NCBI GenBank assembly: GCA_022843845.1
Contig: JALHMW010000017.1
Span: 32,920 to 96,919 of the forward strand
DNA from: Archangium sp.
GTDB taxonomy: Bacteria; Myxococcota; Myxococcia; Myxococcales; Myxococcaceae
DNA: 64,000 bases
Direction: 5' to 3'
This document shows positions 24,530-33,804 of the stretch, one piece after another; position 1 is the stretch's first letter; each line of letters opens with the position of its first letter. The notes beneath the pieces are model-generated. The model ran no database searches, was not told the DNA's origin, and saw nothing but the letters and a program-made list of their open reading frames with translations. The position numbers were made by a program, and so were the translations under genes.

Positions 24530-25464
24530 GGCTCCTGCTCGCCGTGGTCGTCACGCTCGTGGGCTGTCGCAGCGCGCCCCCGCTGCCCGAAGACATGGAA
24601 TGGGTGACCGCGTCGGCGAACCCGCTCCAGTGGAGTGGGCCTGACGTCATCCGGCTGGTGACGCCGATTCGCCCGCCGACCTCGAGCGATCGAACCGCGC
24701 ACATCGTGGTCGCGTTGAAGCTGCCGGCCGGCGCGCTGGTGACGACGACGACCGACGCTGCGGGTGAGAAGAGCCTCGCGATGCCCGTGGGGGCGATCGC
24801 GACGCGCATCGAGTTCTCCGGGCCACCCGACGCCGACGCGGAGCCTGACTCGACGTGGCGCGTGCTCGACGTTCGGCAGTTCGAGTGGCGAGGCGCGGGG
24901 CTCGACTGTGTCGTGCTGCGGCCGGCGATGGGCTCCCTCGCCGGGGTGCGGTGGGCCTGTGGCCGTGACGCAGACCGTGCCGCCGGGCAGGTACTCGCGA
25001 TGCTGGTGCGCGAGGGGCGCCTCGATGCGCCGGCCGACGACGCGCGACGCGAACAGGCCGCCGAACACCTTCGCCAGCTCAACGGCTGCGTCGCCTGCCA
25101 CGTCAAAGGCCGCGCAGAAGATCGCACCGTGGGAACCCTCGTGCAGCGCGGCACCGACGCGCAGGGCCTCTTCTCGCTGCGCTCCTTGTTCGCTGACCAG
25201 GACCCCGTCGAGCGCTACCGGCCCGTCGACCCCAACGCTGGTGACGCGCTGATGGAGCCGACGTGCCCGGGCAGCGAGCTCGATCTCGACGCCGCGCGGT
25301 GCCGCGACGGGCGACAGGCGCGGCTGCGGCTCGACGTTCGCCGAGGGCGTCTCGAGAAGTCACGCCACGTCGTGCAGGTGTGTGCCGCGAGGCTCGCGGT
25401 CGCCGCTCGGCTCGATGACGCTGGCCGGGCCGCGCTGGCCGGAGCGATCGCCGAGTGCGAGTGA
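24526..25464 (+). CDS. lipoprotein with a c-type heme motif
   Basis: 312 residues from the ATG at 24526. It has a short signal and lipobox (VVTLVGC, Cys near 14). A single CVACH heme motif lies near residue 187, flanked by helices (EQAAEHLRQLNG before, KGRAEDRTVGTL after), as in small cytochrome c folds. Additional Cys pairs (PTCPGSELDLDAARC) may form disulfides. The N-terminal 170 residues are beta-rich and could be a copper-ascorbate-type or Ig-like domain; I cannot decide. Its place at the end of the MNIO cassette suggests a redox partner of the first gene product at the cell surface. Confidence 0.78.
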   Translation: MRLLLAVVVTLVGCRSAPPLPEDMEWVTASANPLQWSGPDVIRLVTPIRPPTSSDRTAHIVVALKLPAGALVTTTTDAAGEKSLAMPVGAIATRIEFSGPPDADAEPDSTWRVLDVRQFEWRGAGLDCVVLRPAMGSLAGVRWACGRDADRAAGQVLAMLVREGRLDAPADDARREQAAEHLRQLNGCVACHVKGRAEDRTVGTLVQRGTDAQGLFSLRSLFADQDPVERYRPVDPNAGDALMEPTCPGSELDLDAARCRDGRQARLRLDVRRGRLEKSRHVVQVCAARLAVAARLDDAGRAALAGAIAECE

Positions 25465-25466
25465 CA

Positions 25467-25499
25467 CACCAGGGGCCGTGAACCGGTCGACCTCTGGTG
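25467..25499 (+). terminator. hairpin after the MNIO cassette
   Basis: CACCAG (25467-25472) pairs with CTGGTG (25494-25499), with an inner GGCCG/CGGTC stem (one G-T). It starts three bases after the stop codon at 25464. No T-run follows. Confidence 0.45.
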
Positions 25500-25558
25500 C
25501 CGTAGACCGTGCATCTGGTACAGGACGAACGGCCGGTTTCTCTCTTTCGCGAGCCTCG

Positions 25559-28027
25559 ATGCGCCTCATTCAGATTCTCTTCGTCACCTCGCTCGTCCTC
25601 TCGTGCGGGCCCACCACCAGCGCGCGGCTGTACCAGACGCAAGACAAGGCGCCGTCGCTCGACGCCCAGAAGATCGAGAACCTCGATCACATGGGGCCGA
25701 CGCTCATCGACAAGGGCGTCAACTTCGCCGTCTATTCCGAGCGCGCCGAGCGCATCGAACTGCTGCTCTTCGACGCTGACAAGGCCGACTCCAACACGCC
25801 CACCAAGCAGTTCCCGATGAAGCGCTTCGGCGACGTCTGGAACCTCTATGTCGAGGGCGTCGGCGTCGGGCAGCACTATGGCTTCATCGTCTGGGGCCCG
25901 AACTGGACGTACGACCCCAAGTTCGTCGCGGGGACGGCGCAGGGCATCGCGGGCTTCAAGGCCGACGTCGACGACGAGGGCAATCGGATGAACCCGAACA
26001 AGCTGCTGTTCGACCCCTACGGCAAGGCGATTCACCGCGATCACGACTGGAGCAAGGGCAGCGTCGCGACCGGACCCAAGCGCACCGAGTCGACCTACGC
26101 GGCGGCCAGCAAGTCGGTGGTGGTGAAGAGCCAGTACACCTGGAGCCAGAACGAGACGGCCTGGCGCGAGATGCGGCAGAACCCGAACGCGCCGGGGCAT
26201 CGGTGGAACGACGCGATCATGTACGAGCTGCACCCGAAGGGCTTCACCGCGAGCCCTGCGTCAGGCGTCGAGCACCCGGGCACCTACCGCGGGCTCGGCG
26301 AGAAGGCCGCGTACTTCAAGGAGCTCGGCGTCACGATCGTCCACCTGATGCCGCCGTTCGAGAAGCCCAGCGACGGCGGGTACTGGGGCTACAACAACAT
26401 CTCGTTCTTCGTCGCTGAGAACACGTACTCCTGGAAGAAGGACCAGTCGGAGATCATCGACGAGTTCAAGTGGATGGTGGACCAGCTGCACCAGCAGGGC
26501 ATCGAGGTGCTGCTCGACGTCGTCTACAACCACACCGGCGAGGGTGGCTTCTGGCGGCAGAAGCTCGAGTTCGACTTCAACCCCGACCCGTGGGTCACCC
26601 AGACGTCGCTCACCAACATCGATCCACAGGAGGTGGTCGGGCTCTATTCGATGCGCGGCTTCGACAACGCGGCCTACTACGGCACCCCGACGGACAACCG
26701 GAAGGGCTACTGGAACAACTCGGGCGTCGGCAACCAGACCCGCTGCAACCACAAGCCGTTCCGCCGGCTGATCATGGACTCGCTGCGCTACTGGGTCGAC
26801 GAGATGCATGTCGACGGCTTCCGCTTCGATCTCACGCCGGTGCTCGGCGAGCGTGATGACCAGTACTACGTCTGGGACGACCCCAGGAACACGGTGCTCC
26901 AGGACATCGTCGATGATCCGGTGCTGCAGAAGTACAACACCCGCATCGTGTCCGAGCCGTGGGCGGCCGGTGGGTACGACCTGAGCAAGAGCTACAACGG
27001 GCCCAACAACAACGAGATCTCCAACGGCTTCGGCACCCGCATCGGGCTGTTCCCGGCGTCGTCGAACAAGCCCGGCACCGGCTGGGGCGAGTGGAACGGC
27101 CGCTTCCGCGACTGGTGGCGCAAGTTCTGGAACGAAGGCAAGGCGCTCAACTCGACTGAGAACACCGTGAAGGACGGCGGCTTCTTCCTCACCGGCTCGA
27201 CCGACTGGTTCCGCTGGAACAACCGCAAGCCCTACCACACGCTCAACTTCGTCACCGTGCACGACGGCTTCACCATGTACGACCTGGTCTCGTACGCCAA
27301 CAAGCAGAACGGCTGCGGCCCCCTCAACCCCATCTGCTGCTCCGAGCCCAACTCGGCGTGGTGCGAGAAGGTGTCGGGCGAGAGCACCAATCACTCCCGC
27401 GACTGGCAGGACGAGGGCATCAAGCGGCAGATGATGCGCAACTTCTACGTCTCGATGATGGTGAGCCACGGCACCCCGCTGCTCTACATGGGCGACGAGT
27501 GGCTGCGCACGCAGCTGGGCAACAACAACGCGTACTCGACGCTCGCCGACAACGAAGCCAACTGGATGGACTGGGGCACGTACCAGGCCCAGGACCACCG
27601 GCACCGCATGTTCGACTTCGTGAAGAGCATCATCCGCTTCCGCAAGGAGCACGCGTACGCCTTCGCGCCCACCGAGTACGCCGGAGAAGGCGCCGCTGCG
27701 CCGTTCTCGTGGAAGAGCCCGGGCAACACCGAGCCGCCAGACTGGGGCTCGAAGCAGCTGATGATCCACTACTACGACAAGACGAAGGGCCCTGAGCTCG
27801 CCATCCTCTTCAACGGCGAGTCGTTCGACGTGCCCTTCACGCTGCCAGGCGGCCGCACGTGGACCCGCGTCGTCGACACCCAGGCGTATTGGGATGAGCA
27901 GGCGACGTTGACGACGATGAGCTTGCCGGCGCGCAAGTCGAACAACATCTGGCTCGACGCGACGACGCCCGTCACCGGCGCGTACACGCTCAAGCCGCGC
28001 AGCATGGTGATCCTCGAGTCGAAGTAA
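25559..28027 (+). CDS. secreted glycogen-debranching/isoamylase-type GH13 lipoprotein
   Basis: 822 residues from the ATG at 25559, with signal and lipobox (TSLVLSC). An N-terminal CBM48-like Ig domain (about 50-170; NFAVYSERAERIELLLFD) precedes the GH13 barrel. Catalytic regions are intact: DVVYNHTGEG near 322, GFRFDLTPVL with the nucleophile Asp near 424, SEPWAAGG with the acid Glu near 466, and TVHDGF near 568. Several Cys (CGPLNPICCSEP) suggest disulfides. It should cut alpha-1,6 branches of starch, glycogen or pullulan at the cell surface. Cytoplasmic GlgX lacks a signal, so this copy has an extracellular role. It works with the porin and amylase downstream. Confidence 0.9.
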   Translation: MRLIQILFVTSLVLSCGPTTSARLYQTQDKAPSLDAQKIENLDHMGPTLIDKGVNFAVYSERAERIELLLFDADKADSNTPTKQFPMKRFGDVWNLYVEGVGVGQHYGFIVWGPNWTYDPKFVAGTAQGIAGFKADVDDEGNRMNPNKLLFDPYGKAIHRDHDWSKGSVATGPKRTESTYAAASKSVVVKSQYTWSQNETAWREMRQNPNAPGHRWNDAIMYELHPKGFTASPASGVEHPGTYRGLGEKAAYFKELGVTIVHLMPPFEKPSDGGYWGYNNISFFVAENTYSWKKDQSEIIDEFKWMVDQLHQQGIEVLLDVVYNHTGEGGFWRQKLEFDFNPDPWVTQTSLTNIDPQEVVGLYSMRGFDNAAYYGTPTDNRKGYWNNSGVGNQTRCNHKPFRRLIMDSLRYWVDEMHVDGFRFDLTPVLGERDDQYYVWDDPRNTVLQDIVDDPVLQKYNTRIVSEPWAAGGYDLSKSYNGPNNNEISNGFGTRIGLFPASSNKPGTGWGEWNGRFRDWWRKFWNEGKALNSTENTVKDGGFFLTGSTDWFRWNNRKPYHTLNFVTVHDGFTMYDLVSYANKQNGCGPLNPICCSEPNSAWCEKVSGESTNHSRDWQDEGIKRQMMRNFYVSMMVSHGTPLLYMGDEWLRTQLGNNNAYSTLADNEANWMDWGTYQAQDHRHRMFDFVKSIIRFRKEHAYAFAPTEYAGEGAAAPFSWKSPGNTEPPDWGSKQLMIHYYDKTKGPELAILFNGESFDVPFTLPGGRTWTRVVDTQAYWDEQATLTTMSLPARKSNNIWLDATTPVTGAYTLKPRSMVILESK

Positions 28028-28157
28028 GTCAGTCGCTGGAAAATGACGCTGATGACGTAACCCCATCATCTGTCAGCCATTTTGGACAGGTTTGGGTTTG
28101 CGAATTTGGCAGCGCTGCGCGAAAACCCTCCCGCTTCAGAGGGGGAAGGGACTCAAC

Positions 28158-28508
28158 ATGAGCGTCGAGATCTACGTCAGCAAGCGGCCGGGCTACACGC
28201 AGGCGAGGCGGCACAACCGGGTGCCGGCGTCGTTCCCCGTGCGCGTGGTGTCGAACAGCAGCCTGCGCCTCGCCGATGAAGCGCGTGACGTGAGTGAAGG
28301 CGGCATTGGCCTCGCCACCAACAGCCCGCTGACGCCGATGAGCCTGGTGCCGGTGCGCCTCGAGCTCCCCACCGCGACGGAGCCCATCGAGGTGCTCGGC
28401 CGCGTGATGTGGGCCACCGACACGGCGATGGGTTTGCGCTTCGAGCAGCCTGACGTGCGGCTCTCTGACTCCATCGGGCGCCTGCGCGCTGCGATGGAGC
28501 GGATTTGA
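28158..28508 (+). CDS. PilZ-domain protein
   Basis: 116 residues from the ATG at 28158, with GGGGAAGGG upstream. The PilZ signature is present: RRHNRVPASFPVRV at the start of the domain and D-x-S-x-G-G-I (DVSEGGIGLATN). The R-x3-R segment (RRHNRVP) fits the c-di-GMP-binding N-loop. It is a single-domain protein, so it should act by binding a partner. It lies between starch genes but has its own ribosome-binding site and a 130-base upstream gap, so it may be separately regulated. Confidence 0.85.
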   Translation: MSVEIYVSKRPGYTQARRHNRVPASFPVRVVSNSSLRLADEARDVSEGGIGLATNSPLTPMSLVPVRLELPTATEPIEVLGRVMWATDTAMGLRFEQPDVRLSDSIGRLRAAMERI

Positions 28509-28550
28509 GAGACCAGCGTTTCGAAAAACCAGTCTTCTCCGTGCGCGAAG

Positions 28551-30062
28551 GTGGGCTATCTGGCCCCTCGCGTGAACCGCTCCCTCTTCGCTGGTCTCGT
28601 CCTCGTCTCAGGCCTCGCGCTCGCTCAGGCGCCTGACAGCCGCTTCAGCGCCGGTGGCTACTACCGCATCAGCGCGCGGCCCGACTTCCAGGGCGGCAAC
28701 GGGAGGCTCGGCTTCTGGAACCTCTACGGCCGCCTGATGAACGAAGGCACCTACGCGGCGCTCGAGATGAAGCTCGATCTGCTGCAAGCGCCGCCGGGCA
28801 CGACTGACATCTGGGCCAGCCTGCACGCTCGTATCGAGGGCGGCACGGTGTCGACGGCTGATCCACTCAACGGGTTCTTGAGCAGCTTCCGGCTCTCCCA
28901 GCTCTACGCGCGCGCCGGCAACATTCTCGCGCCGAACATCGTCTGGCAGCTCGGCACGCAGCAGTTCTTCTTCGGAGACCTGGGCCTCTACGACTTCCGC
29001 CCCGCGCAGCTCTTCGACGACACCATCGGCTTGTCAGGCCGGTACATCACCGAGCACGTCGACGTGTTGTTGACGGTCGGCGACTCGGGCTTCGCGAACC
29101 GTGGCGCGCAGTACGTCCCCATCCTCACCGCTGGCGGAGCGGTGCGGGTGCACGTGAACGATCACTTCGAGTTCGGCGGTGGCGGGCAGATCGGGCTCGA
29201 GCCCTTCATCGCCGGCAACCGCTTCTCGTCCTACATAACGCCGAACGTCCGCTACGAAGACTTCGCGCGACGCGAGGTGCTGCGGCGGTTCCTCGAAGAG
29301 AACCCTGGCCGGTTCGATCAGTTCCAGCCGCCGCAGCAGGCGGGGGCGCTCAACACCAGCTGGCGCGCGGTCGGGTACGTCGGCTTCGGAGGCTTCGGGC
29401 CGCTGCGCTGGAACAACTTCTTCGCGCGCTACCAGCGACTGCACCCGCAGAACTTCTACAGCGACACCTTCATGGGCCAGAACGTCACCGTGTACACGGC
29501 TGACCTCACGCGCGATCGCTACGGCCTGCAGCTGGGCGACGAGGCGCAGTTCAACCTGATTCAGGACCGGCTCGATCTCGCAGTGGCCGGGCTCTTCGGC
29601 ACCGATCGCGACTTCGCCGACACCATCGTCGCCAGTGAGATGAACCGGCAGTACATGTCGGTGGTGGCGCGCTTTCAGCTGTACCTGACGAGCGTGGTGC
29701 ACGTGCTGCTCGAGGGCTCGCTCGCGCAGGAGCGTTCACTCAACGGCAACCTGTTTCGTGGCTCGTTCGACTCCATCTTCCGCTCGAGCCAGGGGCTGCC
29801 CGACACGCGCGGCCTCGAGTTCGGCGATCAAAACCTGCGCAACACGCTGCAGCTCAAGACGGGCCTGGTGCTGAACCCGACGGGGCGCGGCATCTACAAC
29901 CGGCCGTCGATTCGGCTGCTCTACGGGTTTCAATACAGCACCATGCACGCGGCCTTCGGCAACGCGTTCGCCGAGCGCATCGATCAGTTCAACGTCTTCA
30001 GCCCGTCGACGACCATCGCCTGGCATCACTTGTTCTCGCTCGAGTCTGAAGGGTGGTTCTGA
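28551..30062 (+). CDS. LamB-like outer-membrane sugar porin
   Basis: 503 residues with a signal peptide (LFAGLVLVSGLALAQA). The start shown is a GTG at 28551; a GTG seven codons later (28572) is equally possible and no Shine-Dalgarno decides. The mature protein alternates beta strands with aromatic girdles and ends in ...LESEGWF, the C-terminal Phe that marks outer-membrane barrels. Length and strand pattern fit a 16-18-strand carbohydrate porin. It overlaps the amylase gene by one base (TGATG), so it should carry maltodextrins made by the two surface enzymes into the periplasm for MalEF. Confidence 0.75.
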   Translation: MGYLAPRVNRSLFAGLVLVSGLALAQAPDSRFSAGGYYRISARPDFQGGNGRLGFWNLYGRLMNEGTYAALEMKLDLLQAPPGTTDIWASLHARIEGGTVSTADPLNGFLSSFRLSQLYARAGNILAPNIVWQLGTQQFFFGDLGLYDFRPAQLFDDTIGLSGRYITEHVDVLLTVGDSGFANRGAQYVPILTAGGAVRVHVNDHFEFGGGGQIGLEPFIAGNRFSSYITPNVRYEDFARREVLRRFLEENPGRFDQFQPPQQAGALNTSWRAVGYVGFGGFGPLRWNNFFARYQRLHPQNFYSDTFMGQNVTVYTADLTRDRYGLQLGDEAQFNLIQDRLDLAVAGLFGTDRDFADTIVASEMNRQYMSVVARFQLYLTSVVHVLLEGSLAQERSLNGNLFRGSFDSIFRSSQGLPDTRGLEFGDQNLRNTLQLKTGLVLNPTGRGIYNRPSIRLLYGFQYSTMHAAFGNAFAERIDQFNVFSPSTTIAWHHLFSLESEGWF

Positions 30063-32363
30063 TGTCGACCCGGGCCGTTGCCCTCGTGGTGGTGTTGCTC
30101 TCGCTCTCGTGCCTGCCGAAGGTGCCGCGCCAGCGCCTCGAGAACGCCACGCCGATCGTCGTCGGGTACATCGTCGACCCGACGTACTCGGGTGACCCGA
30201 TCACCGCGCCGGAGCCGCTGAAAGAAGCCATCGCGAAGGCGCTCGAGGAGCGCAACCTGACCGTCGTCGAGGTGCCGTTCGAGGTGCTCAAAGGGCAGCG
30301 CATCACCGATACACGCAAGGCGTCGGTGAAGTCGCATCAGCCCGACGCTCCGTACTTCTTGCTGGTCGAGCTGCGCGTGCACTTCTTCTCGCAGCTCGAT
30401 GGCCGGTACCGGTGGGAGGTCGGCACGGCGCTCACCGCGTCGAAGAACGGCGGCGTCGAGACCCGCGACGCCTTCGAGCTGCCCGTCATCTTGCAGTACG
30501 ACCACGAGAAGCAGCGCGCGGCCATCAACACCGCGGCAGCTGACATCTCGAGCCGGCTTGGGCGCCTCATCGACGGGCTGCTCGTTCCGTCGTCGGCTGC
30601 AGCCCCTGCGGACCCGAATACGCCTGCGTCGTTTCAGCAGCTCACGCCCGGGCAGATCGTGCCGCAGAAGTCGAAGCCGAGGGAGGACGCGAAGCCCAAG
30701 GAGGACGCGAAGCCGAAAGACGAGCCGAAGCCAGCTGCTCCCTCGGGTCGTCGCGACGCGCCAAAGTCGATCTACTTCGTGATGGTCGATCGCTTCGCCA
30801 ATGGAGATCGGTCGAACGACGGCGACGCCGACCCGAGAGATCCGCACGCGTTTCACGGCGGCGACTTGAAGGGGTTGTTGTCGAAGCTCGACTGGCTGCA
30901 GGAGGTGGGCGTCGACACGGTGTGGCTGTCACCGGTGTTCGGCATGCGCACCTCGAAGTGGCACGGGTACGGCGCGTTCCACGGCTACTGGACGTGGGAT
31001 CTCAACACCGTCGAGCCGCGGCTGGGAGACGAGGCGACGCTCGTGAAGTTGTCTGACGAGCTGCACCGCCGCGACATGAAGCTGGTGCTCGACATCGTGC
31101 TCAACCACGTCGGGCCCGACGCTCCGCTGGCGACGCAGAAGCCCGAGTGGTTTCACCACAACGGTGGCATCAGCGATTGGAACGATCCCGTGCAGCTGAC
31201 GAACTTCGACGCGCACGGCTTGCCTGACTTTGCGACCGAGCGAAGTGACGTGGCGAAGTTCCTGACGGACTCGTCCCGGAGGTGGCTTCGAGAAGGTCAA
31301 GCCTGACGGGTTTCGGCTCGACGCGGTGAAGCACGTGCCGCTGCCCTTCTGGGCGAAGTGGAACGCGGATCTGAAAGCAGCGGCGCCGGCGAACTTCATG
31401 TTGCTGGGCGAGCTGCTCGACGGCGATCCGTCCCTGGTGGCGCAGGCGTGGACCGGCGGCGGCTTCACCTCGATGTTCGACTTCCCCCTCGGGTTCGCGA
31501 TGGGCGACGTCTTCTGCCGCGGTGACTCGCCCGCGAAGCTGGCGGCGGTGCTGACGAACGATCGCCGCTACCCCGACGCGTCGAAGCTCGTCACGCTGCT
31601 CGACAACCACGATCTGCCGCGAATCATGAGCGTCTGCGGCGGCGACGTGGAGAAGGTGCGCGCGGCCCTGGCGTTCATGCTCACCACGCGCGGCGTGCCG
31701 TCGATCATCTGGGGCACCGAGGTGGGGATGGATGGGCCGAAGGAGCCCGACAACCGCAAGTCGATGACCTTCACCTCACACCCGCTGAAGGGCGAGCTCG
31801 CGTTCTGGCTTGACGCGCGGAAGAAGAACCCGGCGCTGTCTGATGGCGTGCCGGTGGTGCTGAGCGCGACGACCGACGGCGTGGTGTTGGGGCGCATCGC
31901 TGGCTCGCAGCTCGCCGTGATCGTCGTCGGGCGCGATGGCGTTCGGCCGACGGTGCCGGGCGGCGCGTGGGCCGAGGCGTCGAAGGAGCTGGTGCCTCCG
32001 CTCGGGTGGAAGCGGCCGTCGATTGGCGTGTTCGTCAGCGCTGTGAAGCCGGGCGCGTACGTGGGCCTCGTCGCGGCGAACGAGCCGCAGTGGCGCACCG
32101 GAGCGAAGAAGCGCGCGATCACCTTCGAAGGTCCCGCAGGCTCTTTCGTGGTCGGCAGCGGGCCGGAGTTCGGTGACTGGAACCCGGCAAAGGCGCTGCG
32201 ACTGCCGGTCGCGCTCGAGCTGCCCATCGGCGGAGCGTTCGAGTTCAAGGCGATTCGCAGGGAAGGCGAGAAGACGATCTGGGACTCGAAGGTGAACGAG
32301 ACGCTGTTCGTCGACGAGGTGGGGAAGGGCAGTGTGGTGTTGAGGCCGTCCTTCCCGAGGTGA
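30062..32363 (+). pseudogene. secreted GH13 alpha-amylase with starch-binding tail, frameshifted
   Basis: Two adjacent frames together encode one about 766-residue lipoprotein. The first (from ATG 30062, lipobox LSLSC) has an unrecognised domain, a Lys/Pro-rich linker and the barrel start (YFVMVDRFANGD, LVLDIVLNHVG), and stops at 31306 after RRWLREGQA. The second continues at 31290 with EKVKPDGFRLDAVKH (nucleophile Asp), LLGELLDG (acid Glu) and DNHDLPR, then a CBM20-type starch-binding domain (VVGSGPEFGDWNPA). Dropping the C at 31289 joins them as RRWL-EKVKPDGF. All catalytic residues survive, so this is a recent mutation, a sequencing error or programmed shifting; I cannot tell which. As written, the enzyme would be inactive. 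Confidence 0.85.
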
Positions 32364-32366
32364 CCC

Positions 32367-33695
32367 ATGGAGCGGCGCCTTCACGCCTCGACTCCGCAGC
32401 CGCGCTTCTGGCGAATCAGTCTGGTGGGCCTGGAGCTCGTCATACGTGCAGGCGCCCAGGGCACTCCCGGCACGGTGAACAAGATTCCGTGCAAGTCGCC
32501 CGAGGCGGCGCAGAAGACGTTCGACAGCCTCGTAGGCCAGCGGCTCAAAGACGGCTTCGTCGACGAAGCATCGGCGCCGGCGAGCGTGTTGTCGGTCGAG
32601 GCCGAGAAGGAGCTGCTCTCCGACGATCCACAACGCTGGCTCGTCTTCGCGGACTCCTTGCTCGAGTCCGGTGACGCGGCCCGGGGCGAGCTGATCGGCC
32701 TGCAGGTCAAAGCGGCGAAGCGGGTGCGCGGCAGCATCGGCCAGACGAAGGACTTCATTCGCGCGCACTACGACGAGCTGATCGGCGCCGAGCTGGCGTC
32801 GTTTCACACGCAGGTGACGGTCGACTGGCGCTTCGGCTACGCGCGCACCGCTCGCGTCTGGTCGGGCCCATACACCGCGCCGATCGGAGACGTCCTCCAG
32901 GCGGTGCTCAACTCGCCGGCGTCACGGTTTCTGCAGCGGCTCGAGTTTGGATCGCCAGGCACGGAAGGGCGCTACGACGCGGCGCTGCGGGTGCTCGCGT
33001 CGCTCGAGTGGCCGACCCACCTCAAGACGCTCGCGCTTGGAGAGTTCGACGTGGCCGAGGCGTTTCGGAACGAGAGCGCGTGGCCTCGCATCGACTCATT
33101 GCTGTCCTTGCAGCCGGTGGGAGCCCGGCTCGAGACGCTCGAGGTGCGCGCGGCGCTCAACACGCTGGGCAAGGGGCTGGTGTTTCCTTCACTGAAGCGC
33201 CTCGTGCTCAAGCCGTGGCGGCTCGATGCGCGCCTGCTCGGCGATCTGCAGACCCTGGAGGCGCCGAAGCTCAAGGAGCTCTCGTTCACGCTCGAAGAGA
33301 TGGTGGGCGTCTCGCTCCAGTCGTGGGCCGCGACGATTCGGCGCTTCATCTCTCACCCCGGCATCACCACGCTCGAGCTGCGGCGAATGCGCGAAGGGCT
33401 CGAGCTGCTGAGCCTGCTCGACGAGGCCGGCGGGAAGCTGGAGCGCGTGCAGTTGATCGGCGCTCCCGCCGCAGAGGTGAGCCACCTGAGTCACCTGCGC
33501 GCCGCGTTCAAGAAAGTCACCTTCGAGACGCCCGAGAGCGCGGCGCTGGCGAAGGCCCTCAGCGGGCTTGGCTTCACGGCGATCGGCCCGTCCGAGGAGT
33601 CGATCGCGAAGAAGAAGAAGAGCGCCGCGGCCCGGGCCCAGCGAGCGGCGCGCCGCACGGACGACGACGAGCGCTACGACGGCATCGTGGAGTGA
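32367..33695 (+). CDS. WGR-domain protein with TIGR02996 repeat-companion domain
   Basis: 442 residues, cytoplasmic. Residues about 3-75 form a WGR domain (FWRISLVGLELVIRAG, then PCKSPEAAQKTFDSLV), a nucleic-acid-binding module known from PARPs and from bacterial proteins. Residues about 88-112 carry the TIGR02996 pattern (RWLVFADSLLESGDAARGELI). Leu-rich repeat-like units follow (LKTLALGEFDVAEAF, LKRLVLKPWRLDARLLG), and the tail is Lys/Arg-rich (AKKKKSAAARAQRAARR). It starts three bases after the amylase but shares no obvious function with it. The layout is typical of a large Myxococcota family of unknown role. Confidence 0.8.
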   Translation: MERRLHASTPQPRFWRISLVGLELVIRAGAQGTPGTVNKIPCKSPEAAQKTFDSLVGQRLKDGFVDEASAPASVLSVEAEKELLSDDPQRWLVFADSLLESGDAARGELIGLQVKAAKRVRGSIGQTKDFIRAHYDELIGAELASFHTQVTVDWRFGYARTARVWSGPYTAPIGDVLQAVLNSPASRFLQRLEFGSPGTEGRYDAALRVLASLEWPTHLKTLALGEFDVAEAFRNESAWPRIDSLLSLQPVGARLETLEVRAALNTLGKGLVFPSLKRLVLKPWRLDARLLGDLQTLEAPKLKELSFTLEEMVGVSLQSWAATIRRFISHPGITTLELRRMREGLELLSLLDEAGGKLERVQLIGAPAAEVSHLSHLRAAFKKVTFETPESAALAKALSGLGFTAIGPSEESIAKKKKSAAARAQRAARRTDDDERYDGIVE

Positions 33696-33743
33696 CGCGG
33701 CGTCCGGCCTCGAGTTCGAGATCGGCGCGGTGCGTCAAACTCG

Positions 33744-33772
33744 TTGACCGCCCAATCAGCGCTCCCTACAAG
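33744..33772 (+). promoter_or_regulatory. sigma70-type promoter of fadI
   Basis: TTGACC (33744-33749), 17-base spacer, TACAAG (33767-33772). A start near 33779 would give a 26-base leader carrying the strong AAGGAGG just before the fadI ATG at 33805. Confidence 0.6.
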
Positions 33773-33804
33773 CCTCGCGTCGCGTCGATCCCCAAGGAGG
33801 ATGC

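Noticed and set aside
26261..28069. 602-residue open frame antisense to the debranching enzyme
   Set aside because: No domain, Val/Arg/Leu-rich shadow of a well-supported GH13 gene.
28110..28130. Possible sigma54 promoter before the PilZ gene (TTTGGCAGCGCTGCGC)
   Set aside because: The GG to GC spacing is wrong: GC falls three bases too early for -24/-12.
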